Assembly: GCA_964034945.1 (NCBI GenBank)
Contig: OZ035962.1
Coordinates: forward strand, 106,588,034-106,652,033
Length of the DNA stretch: 64,000 nucleotides
Source of the DNA: Chrysopilus asiliformis
Lineage: Eukaryota; Arthropoda; Insecta; Diptera; Rhagionidae
Reading direction: 5' to 3'
In this document: positions 49,771-62,989 of the stretch, piece after piece
How the letters are laid out: each line of letters starts with the position of its first letter
Numbering within the stretch: position 1 is the stretch's first letter
Notes under the pieces: generated by a model
The model's input: only the letters and a program-made list of their open reading frames with translations
Told to the model about the DNA's origin: nothing
Database searches by the model: none
Made by a program: the position numbers and the translations under genes

Positions 49771-52700
49771 GTTAAATGATGTTTTTAATTGAAAGCTATG
49801 TACATTTTTTATAACAATTAAAATATTTTCCATATTTTATTATATTAATAAACATATTTACACCTTCTGAAGTACTTTTTCCCGTTCTTATAACCCCAAC
49901 AAATCAGACGTTCGTTTCTTTCAAAACACTGGAAAACTTCAAAAGAAATTTATTAGCGGCATCGTACCAGGCCAGAGCAGTTACAACCAGAACCGTTGCA
50001 TTTGCGGTTCGCCATTGACAAGCCCTTCCATAAGCACTCCAACCTGTTCTCTGCTTTTGTTCCCAGGTAAATTCGAACAACGATTCAGTAAATACCTATG
50101 TGTATGTCGAAATCAAGGGGGCGAAGATTGAGGGTTAGTTATTGAAGCCGCATAGCAAAAATACCTGAGAAATTCAAGATAGCGGGAGGAATGACGTACT
50201 TTTTGCACTTGAGGCGATATTATTTGCGATGTGTGTATGTTCGGCATTTGAACGGAACCTGGAGCTCCAGTTTGAGAAGTTCACCGATTTACGGCCGCAT
50301 TGGGTCACCCAACTGCACGCCACACATTTCAACCGGTTTCACGGCGTGATTCTCCTCGCAAGCTTTTCTTTCACGTTTCAAACATCCCGACACCCCTCTT
50401 CGGTGGATCAAAATCTCGTGCCGAGGTAATTATGCTTTTCTTACCTCAACGGCTTTTGCTATAGTCTGCGCAATTGCTCTCGTTTTACCTTTCGAAGAAT
50501 GTGTGGCGATGCATGGTAGTTTGCGAAGTGTTAAGCAGTGGGTCTTGGACAATGGATGAACCTGAATTGTATCCACATCTAAATGCGAACGCAAAGTTTC
50601 ACCATTTCAGGTCTGAATCTGAAGCCTAAAGAGTGGCAACCACAGAAAAAGGAGCGAGGGGAAAGAGATTTTGTTTTCCTTTGTTTGGTTGTTAAATCTC
50701 ATCCACTTTTTTATGTTTTGTAAAAAAAAAACATCCAAACAAGTAACGAAAGTTGCAGAAATGTTGAACAGCAATAAAAATTATCCAAACGCGAAAGGAA
50801 AATGAAAGTTTAACAGAACAAAAAAAAAATACTGTCCGAGAACTGATATAAATCAGGGTACTCTGTTTACTTTGATTCCGATTAAGGTTACAATCTTATG
50901 TTTTAACCCATCGCGATCCGCCGGTCCCGCTTTGTTTCTTAGCACTGTCATACCTTTAAAAAGTGGTTACCCAAAGATGGCTAAGAAAAAGATTTATCTA
51001 GCAAATCAGATATAAAATTTGCTGTAATTATCTTTGGATTATCGATAGAAGTCGCAATGATTCGTTCAATTTATTACATTGTCATGTTATGTTAGTCAGC
51101 AAGAATTCAACTAAAATTGTTTGTCGACGTCGATGGAATTTATGATTGCGTACGCGAATTACTTCGCGTGAGATGAGCATGAAAGATGAGGAAGTCAGTA
51201 TATATTTTAGTTTTTTTGTTATGTACCTATCTTTTAGTGTATCTTAGGTATTACTTGTGTCTATTTAAATACTTTTTTGCGTCTAATATTTTCTTGCAAA
51301 CGTTAAGAGACGCCAAGCGTTTTTTTTTTCGTGCTTCAAATTCAGTTAATTTGATAAGTTGAAGGCGATTGCAAAATGTTTGGATACGAAATTGAGGGTT
51401 TCAATTTAACAGAATGGCAGATACGAGGTGAAAAATATTTTGAATGGCCTTTATATCATGATTTAATTGGGTTCGTCAGAAAACAATTAATTCTTTTTTG
51501 AATGATTCGATTTGGGAAGAAAAATGTTGAGAGTTTATTCACACTTTTTTGTTTGTTTTCTAATATCAGTTGAGTTTTCTGAGAGTAAAATATATACCGA
51601 TCTTTCAAAAGGATAGTAAGGGGATGTGGGGTTCCTAGATATTTTGTGTTATATTGAGTGCTAGATAGATTGGAGCGAAATTTCCCTGAAGGTCAGAACT
51701 TTTTCTTAGTAAAAACCGATTCAAAATTCCATCAAGACTGAATAAATTGGCAGGCGAGAGGTTCACTCTATTTAGATTTTGCAGGGTTTTACCAGTTTAT
51801 GTTCTTTTAGAGTTTTAGTGGGTTGTAAGAAGGTTCTTATAAGGTTAAACCTTAAGTAAAAATACAGTTTTTTTAAACATTAAAACAATTATACTCAAAG
51901 ATTTTTTTTTAAATATGTATTCCGCTATAACCCATATTAACACTTATGTACCCAATTTGCCAGTGCGTAACCTCATTTATTAAATTTCGACCGTCATTTA
52001 TCACAATAAAAACATTAATTTAAATTCAAATAAAAAAAATCCTGACGCATCTCGAGATAATTTTACGAAATTTCAAATAATTCATGCCATCAATATCTAT
52101 TTATGTGGTGAAAATTTGATTCAATTACAATGAAAACCCAAAGTCATGAAAATCATTTGAAAATTTATTACAAGCGAATTTTATTGAAGGTTTTCCTTTG
52201 AATGGTGATATGATGGCTGAAATCAAAAGCGGAGAAAAAATATACCTTGGAAACATCATTTGGTATTACTTGACACATTTCAAAAGCAGAAATAGAATTT
52301 TGGAAATAATGATAACAGATCAAAAACAGCTGTGGAGGTAGAAAGCGGCGTAGACATTATTGTAACAAAATGTTATTTTTTAGATAAATTTCTGATTTTC
52401 TAGAGTAATTTTGTAAAACGAAAGAACTTAAATCATTAACAATTGAACCGTTTTCTGAGAAATTTTTCTTACGTGAGAAATCGATGATTTTTTTAATGTC
52501 AATCAGAAAAATCATTTCTTAACCTTTTTCTCTGTGTACTAGGTGTGTACTAGACCCCAGTTACATTAAAACTTTAATAAAAAGTTAACGGATAGACAGA
52601 TTCGAAAAAAAATCTTGGAATGCTTACTCTGAATAATTTCACACACAATTTCATGAAAATCGGTCAAATCAGACTCTAGTTATCAGGCTTCCAAAAATAC

Positions 52701-55700
52701 TAACAATAACAGCCACAAAAATTTCAATAAAAAGCAGTGTACGGAAATTTATTTTTGTCAGTGGCGTCGGTAGATAGTGTGACACAAAACTTGAAAGATT
52801 TCATGAAAGTTGGTCAACTTTTATTTAAGTCATATAACTTAAAAGACAATCAAAAAATAGAGAGTTCCAATATCAAGAAATTTCTGTGCTAATAGTACAG
52901 ATCCCCACGAGTAAAATTTCAGCACAATCGGTCGAGTGCTTTTAACTTTGGAGATTTTAAGTGATAAAAAACGTTTTTTATTGGATTTTTTTCGACAAAG
53001 CAATAACACAAATCGACACTATTTTATTTTTCGTGAAACTAACAATTACTTCTATATAGTTTTTTGAATGTGTATTTGGAACTGTTAATTTACGGTTCAG
53101 CTTCGCGATATTTTACTAAAACCAGGATTTTTCTAAATACGGAATTTATACTCAACTCGAGTTTTCATCCGTGTTCTTTGCACATGCGAATTATATGCGA
53201 ATGTAAAACTCACAATGGCCATGGGGTAATCGTGTATAGTATGCAACAAGCAAAATGAAAAACAATACCCAAGCTCTGCTGCTTCATTTAATATTCAAAA
53301 GTCGCCTACAAAATGCAAAATATTTCCTTTACAGAATTTCCCTGCCTCGCTTTCAGTATCATCAAATTTTATTGCTGTAACGAGATAAATAGCAATTATG
53401 TACATCCAAATTGATCCTCAGGGCATGCACATTCGTAATGCAAAATTACGGAAAACAGGATTAAGATTTACATTGTATGCTATTGAAGTCATTCAGGCAT
53501 TAAACGCACAGACAACAATGTTCCTGTGCAAAAAGATCACCATCGAAATGTTTGATGCTAATTACAGGAAAGTTTAGAGTCAATAAACCTATCGTATTTC
53601 GTATGTATGAATACTTGTTAAACGTAATCTAATACCATTAACCAAAAACACAGGTCACCTTAACTAACTAATAGTGGATTGTCACTACCTAAACTGTTAT
53701 CACAGGATTGACTCTGTAAGACTCCTAGTCGTATCTATCAATCATAATAGGCGGAAAACTGTCTGTTGCATCCGAAAAATTTGCATCCTGATTTACCAAA
53801 TGTTGGCGAGATTGCGCTCCAGTAAACAAAATCAACTGTCATAATTGAATGAATGAACAATAAATAAATTTCTAATGATGTGCCAACTATCACTAAATTT
53901 TTGGACTGACTTTCAGTTTCATGTTATGGAAAATGTTTATCCAGTTTAGCGTAACTGATTTAATGCCATTTGATATTTTTCTAGTCGATTTAATTGACCC
54001 CCCACCACACCACACTTTTGACATAGTTCAACATAAGGGAGAGAACTGAATTTCGTTCCTGGTTAGTATGGACACGAGTGTAAATTTACACCGGTTCTAT
54101 GCAAATTTCAATTCAATGTTAGTTCATGCACTTGACTGAGTGCAAGCAACTCCACCCACACGGTATATTTACATACCAATTCATATATTCTAAATGGAAT
54201 AAATGAAAACTATGCTAATTTCTTTACGGGTTCTATATTATAGGGAAATTTATGTGGTATAGGGATATTGAACTACTAATATATAAGAGGATAGAGAGAA
54301 AAGTTTTGGGCAGTTAGAAAACACACAAATTTTTTGCCTTGACAGTCGTTTCATTCAGAAGATTTGAGCCAAAAATTTCAAATTAATCGGTCGAGTGTCA
54401 GCGTTTTTGGTTTCGATATAGTGGTTGGAACTTTTTCGATAAAATTTAGAAAAACAAACGATTATATAGAACATTTGACGGGATATCCAAAAAATACATC
54501 ACGCTAATTGTTGCCACCCGATCTCTATTGTCGCACGTTTTTTGCTAGGGATTTGAAGACGCCAACCTCCTCATATATTTGCAACATATTTTCATTATTG
54601 TAGGATATAGCCTGCAAAAGGGGGGTGAAAGGAATCAGATGGGCATGGTTTGAATGGAGCGGAAATTATCTTTAGATAAGATCGTAAAAACCGGAGGAAA
54701 ATGATCTGCAGAAATTAGCAGCAGAGAGATACACTTTAAGGTGGTTTTAGAAGCCTGACCTACTCGCTTTGAAAACCACTCCACCGATTGAGCTGAAATT
54801 TTGAAAGAAAAATAAAACGGAAAAATTTGCAACAACTCCCATGAAACCCGAAACTTTTCATTCTACCCTCCTATATGGACATGAAACTATCTCGCAAAAT
54901 AGGGTGCGTTTTTGCGAATCGATTAATTCGAAACTCTGACATCACACGAAATTTTGCACTCTGACATCACACGAAATTAAGAGAGTCTGCTCCCGCCTCT
55001 GCCTTTGTCGTCGTTTGGGGCCACCAGGAAAATTATTTCCGGCGTTTGGCATTTGGCGTTTGTCACGGTCAGCGATTTGTTTTCCGTGAATAATTACCTT
55101 GTGTTCATTTTGGATGTCTGCCTTTGGTCGTTTTTTCGTGTTTTTGGCCGGGTAAGTGATGTACCTAAACACCGAATCAAACTCACGCCTAAAAAAATCA
55201 AGTAAAAAAATACTATAATTTAAACAGAGAAAAAACAATATTATGGAATTTGATGTGACCAAGGAGTGTAAAATTCAATCCAAACTAACACCCAGCACAT
55301 GTACATCAAAAAGAAAAATTTGCAAAGAATTGAAGAGCATAAACGGATGAAAGAATTCTATTTGAAGTTTGGCAGCAGGTAAAATTTTAAATAAAAAAGG
55401 GTTTCAGTCTGTTCTGTTGTCAAACGCCATCTGTTACCGGGATATGATAGGAAGTTTTCATGTAGTGCGGAAAATTCACGGTTGATTGCTAACGGAAAAT
55501 CAATCTGCTGGAAATTGACTTCCACTGGAAACATTCATAATGCATGGCATAAACGATGAGCATTGATTGCTGCCGGCATCAATAGATCGAGACCTAACCC
55601 ATGTGGATATCTTGTGAGCATGACTATGTGTAAAAGGATATCAATTTCTAGGATTCCAACAAACTCTATCTCGTAATCTTTGTTACGCTATATGAGATAC

Positions 55701-55923
55701 TATTTTTATATGTGAACCATCAATTGTTTTATATTTAATTCAAATTCAAAATTGGTCTAACATTCATACAAATTTGAAGTGGAAGGTAAAAAATTCTAAG
55801 CTTGGAAAGTTATAAATAATTTTTGATAAATGTGTGCGTTCCATCAAACGACATGAGCTAAAAATTGAGTGCAATCGGTCGCGTGATTTTCGAGTTAGAG
55901 CTCAAAAGCATTGATGCGGCGTA

Positions 55924-56075
55924 ACACCGTGTCTTGACTTGGGATTTTTCATCGCAGAGATTTTATGATTGACCAATCAGAGCTCAAGTTGACGGCGATA
56001 TCGTCATCAACTCGAGCTCTGATTGGTCAATCATAAAATCTCTGCGATGAAAAATCCCAAGTCAAGACGCGGTGT
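55924..56075. repeat. Long perfect hairpin, 152 bp
   Basis: Arms of about 62 bp (CACCGTGTCTTGACTTGGGA...CAATCAGAGCTC) are complementary with about one mismatch around a short loop with a GATATC centre. It seems inserted at GGCGTAA|TTGG of the MITE beside it, with GTAA on both sides. Confidence 0.75.
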
Positions 56076-56344
56076 AATTGGCTTCCTGCAGAAAATTTTA
56101 GCCTATGCTAGGCGCGCGTTCACCTGGGTTAGGAAAAGCAAAAACGTGTCAACCTGTGTCGGGAGAAATTCAAACATTAAACCTGCAGCGAATGAAGTAG
56201 GGCGTGATTAGCTCAACGGGTTGATCTGCGATAGGTATTTAGAGGATGTAATATCATGTAATGGATAACTCCATCGGCCTGCTACAGGGCAGAGTTGACT
56301 TCTCAAAAAGTTGACTTGGATTAACTTTTTTATTTTTCTGAGTG
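56072..56344. mobile_element. Diverged copy of the CACTCAGAAAAATG MITE, left end lost
   Basis: GTAATTGGC, GGCGCGCGTTC, GAGAAATTC, GAAGTAGGGC and TTTTTCTGAGTG then TA occur in the same order as in the 57635 copy. The left part stops at a foldback hairpin. Confidence 0.68.
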
Positions 56345-56793
56345 TAAGCTTGTCTTTGACTAAGATTTTCCACCAAGTTTTTGTTCTCCTCGAATTTTTG
56401 TTTTCTTCCTTGAGCTAAAAATGTTTAAAATTCTTAGATTGCGATGCAAAAAAAACGTCAACTTCGAGAAAATCATAAGAGGTTGCAACACAAGAATGTT
56501 CTTGTGGAAGCATTGAAAAAAACTTTAATTCGCTTTCAGAAGCCTCGACTCGCAAACTACTCGACTGATTGGGCTGGAATTTTTACCACATGTTCTTTTA
56601 ATGAACGAGAAACAGAAGGAAGTTTTGTCAGGAGCTAGAATCCTTCAACTTTTGGGCCTTCTTTAAAATATTTTTAAACAAGCGAAATTTTGAAAAAAAA
56701 AACTTCAGAGACCTCTGCAAATTCCCATTAGCTCCGCTGCCGCCCGGATCAAAACTTTTTACACTGCTTTCGTAAGTACTGCATTTATTAGTT

Positions 56794-56812
56794 TTAACCC
56801 TTTCAGTACCTA
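56794..56812. repeat. Solitary piggyBac-like end
   Basis: TTAACCCTTTCAGTACC nearly repeats the left end of the 56998 MITE 200 bp upstream; no matching right end was found, so it may be a remnant or chance. Confidence 0.35.
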
Positions 56813-56997
56813 TTTTGTTCTATGGGGGTTAAAAATACTCTCTATACAAATTAATGATGTTTAAGCTATTAGTATTCATTTAAAACAAACAAAAAAAAAA
56901 AAAAAAAAAATCAAAAATTTTAATTTTTCTTAAATTACGTCCACTGTAGTCCAGCTTTTTACTCAAAAAATCAAAATTGGGTCACAAATGCATTTAA

Positions 56998-57108
56998 CCC
57001 TTTCAGTCACCACGTACACTATAGTGTGCACACTTTCTACCAAGTCAAGTTATGAGTTATGGCTTCTGAAAAGTGTGTACACTATAGTGTACGTGGTGAC
57101 TGAAAGGG
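56998..57108. mobile_element. piggyBac-type MITE, 111 bp
   Basis: Ends CCCTTTCAGTCACCACGTAC and complement GTACGTGGTGACTGAAAGGG, flanked on both sides by TTAA (56994-56997, 57109-57112), the piggyBac target duplication. An inner CACTATAGTG palindrome occurs twice. Confidence 0.85.
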
Positions 57109-57111
57109 TTA

Positions 57112-57563
57112 AGGTAATGGCCCAATAGAAGCTTTGCTTGCTTCGCTTGCTTTGCTTTGATGAAGCATTTGAGGCGATAAAAGCAAGTAAAGCGTCTCTA
57201 GGCCCACTGTACGCTTTGCTATGAGCGCTTTGACATCTGGCAATTGTGTTGTATTTATATTTTCTGAATGAAAAAAAAGTTTGTGCAAACATTTTAACAA
57301 TAAAAATTAACTTATAAAGCAATTACAATGCATTTTGTGTTTTATTCCATCAAGTAGGTACAAAAATAAATTGTTAGAACTGTCAAAGCGCATAAAGCAA
57401 AGCGTCTAATTGAGAATTGTTCAAATCGAAGCTTTGCTTGCTTCGCTTTACTTTAAGCGCTTTTGTATTGGGCCAGCTCCCATAAGGAAACACGGAGTTC
57501 AATTCAGCTGTCAAAGCGAGTAAAGCAAGCGAAGCAAGCAAAGCTTCTATTGGGCCATCACCT
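57112..57563. mobile_element. Harbinger-like MITE, 452 bp
   Basis: Inverted ends AGGTAATGGCCCAATAGAAG and complement (CTTCTATTGGGCCATCACCT), flanked by TTA on both sides. Long GAAGCTTTGCTTGCTTCGCT-type inner repeats occur in several orientations. Directly abuts the piggyBac MITE. TTA duplication suggests PIF/Harbinger; no transposase present. Confidence 0.72.
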
Positions 57564-57634
57564 TTAGGCTCACTTCACCTCCACTTTTTCCCCTTTTGTC
57601 AGTTTTCTTGCGGTTTTTTGTATGTCAGCCCCTA

Positions 57635-57906
57635 CACTCAGAAAAATGGAGGCTAACTCGACGACCTACATACGGCGTAATTGGCCTCGGGCAGGCGCGC
57701 GTTCGCCTGCATGTGGGCATGTAAAACTGAGTTGACCTGTGGTCGGAGAAATTCTGAAATTAAGCCACCAGAAGGTGAAGTAGGGCATTGGGAGCTGTAC
57801 GAGTTGACCTTAGATAGGTTAACTCTGACCGCTAGCTGGCTTACAGAAACCTCTGTAAGGTCAGAGTTAACCTGACAAAAAGTTGACCTGGACATTTTTC
57901 TGAGTG
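57635..57906. mobile_element. TA-flanked MITE, 272 bp (CACTCAGAAAAATG family)
   Basis: Ends CACTCAGAAAAATG and CATTTTTCTGAGTG with TA flanks (57633-57634, 57907-57908). Reverse-oriented relative to the 21480 copy. The open frames within on both strands are shadows of its inverted structure. Confidence 0.82.
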
Positions 57907-60522
57907 TAAACATCTAAAAATCAAGATGAAAAACCTGTTCATGGTTTCAATATGGCGTTAATTTAACAATTTTAAAGAAAGTGAAAAACAGGAAGACAAT
58001 TTAAATTCGAAAATTGTTGTGTAAATCAGAGTACCTCATCGTTAATTGCGCGTATAGCGTGCATAATTTTTTTATTCAAAACAATTCTTTTTAACATTTT
58101 GGATGGTAATAAATGCAATCTTCAGTTCAAGCATAAAAAAAACAACATTAGAGAATAGATTAAGAAGAAACTATAAAGAAGTCTAAAAGTGAATCCAAAG
58201 TGAATTTCTCCATATTATGTATGTTTTTGCAACGTTCGGCTTGAGATTTAAACATTAATTTTGTTACACATTCACTTTAGGAGGAGATACCGTAATAGAA
58301 AATTCATTTAATTAAAGATTTTTTCACACTCAATGGATTTCCACTTTCGGATCCACCTACCATTAAGTATGGTATGTTTATTAAGTGGAAAATTTCAATC
58401 TAAATCGGTGAAAATCTCGAAATAATTCCGATAAAAAACCATTTCAGGGACTTCTATTCTTTTGCTAATTGAAAGCAATTTCTTCAAAAAATTGTCGTTC
58501 ATATTTCACCACCCGAGAAAAGATGGGGGCGCCATCCCGATTATTGACAAATGTTCTGATAATGTTACGAATCCATATAAAAAAATCACTCCATAAAACC
58601 ATATTTTAGTAGTTGTGAAAAAAATAATAATAGAACGAAGATGTTGTTCATGTGAAATTTTGCCCAAAGAAATACCTGGCAATATCGAATTGTCATTTTG
58701 TTCAACAAATCGAGTTTCGTTAGAACTTACCAAAAACCACGTCCGGATTTGGTCCCGATATTAGTTCGAATGTTGTTTTAGTTTAGTGACGAAGTACTTT
58801 AGTTGTTAAACTTATTTGCTATGACTAATGTAGATAATGTTGGTCTTCTACTCCATTGATATTGGAAAACCAACAAAACTGGATTATAATACATTTTTAA
58901 GCCATTTAATTGAGTATCAAATCGATCTACATTCGATACATTCTGAATTTATTCGAGTGTGCTCAAAATTATTGTTTGATTGAACGAGTCATTGTTTCAG
59001 AAACTAATTTAATTTATCGAATTAATCAAGGTGGCCAATTATATTTCCTATTAACGTGAATCAACCACCTATCGAAGAACCACTTCCAGTTGAATGCGTT
59101 CCAATTAATTTTAATCAAGAATAAATTTATAATGAAAACTTCTTGCTTATCGAGGACTCCCGATTTGGACACGTTTTTTCTAAAAATGAGTAATTAATAA
59201 CTAAAATATGGTTTACGATATTCTTGAGATGATCACGACGCAAAGAGAATCCCAAACTGAAGAACATTGAAAAGCGATTGGAACTTTTGGTCTGAGGAGA
59301 CATTGGGACCAACCAGGAACGGAAACCGATTGCCGCATCGAAAAAATAGAAAAAAAAATTGACTTTGAAAAAAAAAACCAGGAAAACTGACAATAAAAGT
59401 ATTATAGGGTAAAAGTTTACAGGGCTTAAACGATTTATTTGATTGACTTTCTTGTTGGCCGTTTTTTATACGATTTTGGTTTCCCCTTGATGAGTACGAC
59501 AAAAACCCTACAAATGTCGCACTTCCGAAATTCATTCATGGATCGCAATCCATGTAAAATTGTATGTGCGGGCAGTGAGGAATAAAAAGGTTTTAAAATC
59601 TCACTTCAGAGGACTCAGTCTTGTCGTGTAATGAAAGCTGACCTGTTTTCAAAATCCTCGAAAACCCTTGAAAATATTGACCTGTTTTGAATGAGATCTT
59701 TCGACAAAAACGAGGAAAAGCTACAATTGCCAGGTGAACTACTCTATATGAGAACCTCATTCCTGATTTTATTTGTGAGGTGGTAGAAGTGGTTCGATTA
59801 AATCTGCATTTAACACCATGTTCTAAACACATTTTGACTTCATGATTTATCGATACGGTACAGAATTTTTAAGAACATCGCGAGAAACTGTTAGTTTTGT
59901 GTGAGTTAAGGGAGGGGGTTTAGCCTTGCCCGATTTAACCTATTCAAGAACTTCGCCACGCCATTTAACAAAAATGTATCTATGTAATATTTCAAGTCGC
60001 TAGCTCAATTCACTCTTCTGTCATTGCAAGAAATTTTCCACCTCCCTGCAGCATTGAGAAAATCACAAGATATTATTCGTTTTAACAGCATCGGAAAACG
60101 TAGAAGATTAGAACCACAATAAATAACAAAAATAAAATTATCTCCTGAGTAATAAATAATAAATTCAAATTTATTAACCCATAAAATAAAAAGCTTGAGT
60201 CCCTTTAACGCCCGAAAACGTTACAAAATGAAATTACTTACATAGCCGTGAATATGAAATTTGTGTAAGGAATTCGCTTAAAATTAATTTTCAGCTCTCT
60301 TGCTCAACTGTTTTTAATTGTTTTACTTTCGCTAAAAACTGTTTCAATTTCATGTAACGCAGTTAATGTTCCCGAAATAAAAAATGGCCCTCGAAAAATG
60401 ACCGGAAACAACAATTGTCAGAATTTAATAGTCCCAAACCAAATGAATTTCCCTTCATTGCAAAAAAAACATATCTAACCAAAACAAAGAAAAATATATG
60501 AGTTGTGTGTGATCAACACAAA

Positions 60523-61910
60523 ACTTTCCTCTGCAACATTTAGTTTCGGAAAAAATATGCAACAAATAAAATTTTATCAAATATCGCCAAAACCGTTAAA
60601 GATATGTAAAAACCGTTAAACCAAAATATGCAGGAAATTTTATTTTCTTTTAACTTTGTTATATGCATTTTTTTCATAAAAGCACGTTGTTTTTGAGAAA
60701 TTTTCAAAAAACTTTTTTTTTCAAATATTTTGAGAACCGTTGGGGATACATAAAAACCGTTAAAGCAAAAAATGTAGAAAATTTTATGTCCTTTAAATTG
60801 TGGTGTATGCATTTTTTCCAAAAACATATAGTTTCCGAGAAATTTTCAAAAAAATCTATTTTTTCAAAAAAAAAAGTTATGTGGGAGATACTCGGTATAT
60901 CTCAAGTTCGGTATATCAACTCATTTACCAAAAATTTCAAGTCCCTAGCTCAGCGTTTCTCAACCTTTCAGTATTCGCGGCCCAATTTTCAATCAAAATT
61001 GTCATCGCCCACAATAAAATGTATACAATAATAACGTAATTTGAGTATTTTGGCGCTAAACCTACACTACTACCCTAATTTTAAACACAAATTACCAAGA
61101 AAACAGTAATTTATTGACATTTGGCAACACCGATCCTCAGCGTTGCCAAAACAAGAATCCGGTGCCTTTTTATTGCTCTTGCGTCATTTTTGCGGTTTCA
61201 CGAGAAGTTGTTTTAACCCTGAAATCACAATGAACGCGAAACTGGCGCAGAAACTGTCACATAAAAGTTTGGTTCCCACAAATTGTTTGAAGTGAGCACA
61301 GTGAACGTAGAGAACGCAGCTACAACGTAACCGCAACGCAAAAGTTTGCAAACTTCTAACTTTGCCGCAGAATTCTGCGTTGACAGTTCATAAAGTGAGG
61401 TTGGAAAAATGTCGTTCGAGGAAAAATTGATAGCCTTAGTGCAAATAACAAAGATAAAGACCAACAAAGCAAATTATCGCTTCAAAATTATCCATTTTTG
61501 TAATTTTTCCAAGTTTTTACCACTTTATATTATGTCACTTGTAGTACTTCACGAGCTGCAATTGTGCTCTGCCGCTAGAATTTTGCACTGCGTGACAGTT
61601 CAGGGCGTTGTAGTTGCGTTGGTTTCGCGCTGGTTTCGCGTCCATTGTGCTCCAAGCGTAAGTTAATAAGTTAATTATTAAATATTATGTCGAAATGTAT
61701 TTTGTTTTGTATGTGGGAATGTACTTTCCTTTCAGTCAATTAATAAACTTTTTTAAATATTTTGTCTTCCCACAGGTTGAGAATCGCTGCCCTAGCTCAT
61801 AATTTTGCCTGAAATGGATTTCCCACTAATCAGAAAGTTTCTATATGCCCCCGATTTCGAGTTTGTCTACATCGTGAAAACAATACTTTCCCCCTATAGC
61901 AGAGGAAAGT
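60523..61910. mobile_element. Repeat with ACTTTCCTCTGC inverted ends, split by hAT
   Basis: Short inverted ends ACTTTCCTCTGC and GCAGAGGAAAGT bracket a repeat of about 540 bp once the hAT element is removed. It is homologous to the copy at 17331-18266 (shared order of GGGATAC-AAA, AATGTAG, CCGAGAAAT and TGGGAG-type motifs). Non-coding and unclassified. Confidence 0.6.
60951..61789. mobile_element. hAT-type non-autonomous element, 839 bp
   Basis: Ends CAGCGTTTCTCAACCT and complement AGGTTGAGAATCGCTG, with exact 8-bp target duplication CCCTAGCT (60943-60950, 61790-61797). The small open frames inside (for example 61409-61666) show no recognisable transposase. It is inserted in an older repeat (60523-61910). 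Confidence 0.85.
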
Positions 61911-62548
61911 AATAAGAATTCACCTTAAAAACTCGTCAACATTTCTGCGAGTTCTAATTAATGTTATCGCTAATAAAAGCTGATCAAATGCTGCCTGACA
62001 TGCGGTCGTAGTGTTTTGATCAATTTAAACGAACAATTATTGAAATGCCTTCGAGCTGACGGAATGGTCATTTATTAACGTCATGTTTTGTGTGTGATTA
62101 GCAAAAGGTAGAGAGAGGAAGAATTACCTGGAGGCTGTTATGGGCGTAATATTGACAAAACAACATAATTAAATGTTATCGCAATCATCGGGATTTTTGT
62201 TTTTAAATCTTAAGAATTTTTTCAAACTCAATTCGATACAATTAAGGAAATTTGATTTGATGTTGAAGATTTTTTTTTAAATACTGAAATTAATATCTAC
62301 TTTTTGTTGATGGTACAAATGGCAGATTGTTTGGCAGCGGAAAATACAATTATAATAAATTAATCTTCATATATAAAAAAAAGATTTTCATACATCTTCA
62401 TAGTTATGAAGTTCCGCCGAAGTAATTTAAATGATTATTTTTTTTTTACTTTAAGGCTGCTATTATGAAGATTTCGATTACACAAAAATGTAAAAAGTAG
62501 CCATTTTGACGTTTTAAAGACTCCTTGACTATTTGACAGATTAAAGTT

Positions 62549-62989
62549 AAACCTCGTCTCGACTAGACATCAAATCGAATTTTTTTCATCGCCTGCCATG
62601 AAAATGACACTTCTGTGGTCACAAGGAAAAACCGCATAAGTCGAAAAAGCGTGTTTTGAGTAATTTGGGTTTAAAGTTTTGATTATTTTTGTTTTTGCAA
62701 GCAAAACTGACTTAGGTTATATGGTTTTTGCTCTGCCATTCCTCATAGGGGTACAGCATGAAAACCAAATTTTGACAGAATATAGAACTGGATAAGGAGA
62801 ATTCAAATATGCACCAACCTTTAAAACCACATAACTCGACTTAAGCGGTTTTTCCTTGTGACCACAGACTTGTAGACATATCCAAGCACTTTTGCCCAAG
62901 ATATCAAAAAAATTCTGACAAATGCTATCTCTATTTCAATGGCAAGCCAAAAAAAATTTCCATTTATGTCTGATCGAGACGAGTTTTTA
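62549..62989. mobile_element. Large foldback copy of the CTCGTCTCGATTAGAC MITE
   Basis: Same ends as the 21304 and 32624 copies. Inside, an additional arm pair CTGTGGTCACAAGGAAAAAC / GTTTTTCCTTGTGACCACAG makes almost the whole element fold back. No coding capacity. Confidence 0.7.

Noticed and set aside
50229..50429. GC-richer open frame ending at a GTAATT donor-like site on the plus strand
   Set aside because: Exon-like in composition but no recognisable protein, weak donor, and no acceptor that gives a sensible exon.
57050..57913. Open frames of 60-90 codons on both strands
   Set aside because: All fall in the Harbinger-like and TA-flanked MITEs and follow their inverted structure.
61409..61666. 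Open frame of 85 codons inside the hAT element, reading SFEEKLIALVQITKIKTNKA
   Set aside because: Short, no zinc finger or hAT catalytic motif seen; not enough to call a transposase remnant.
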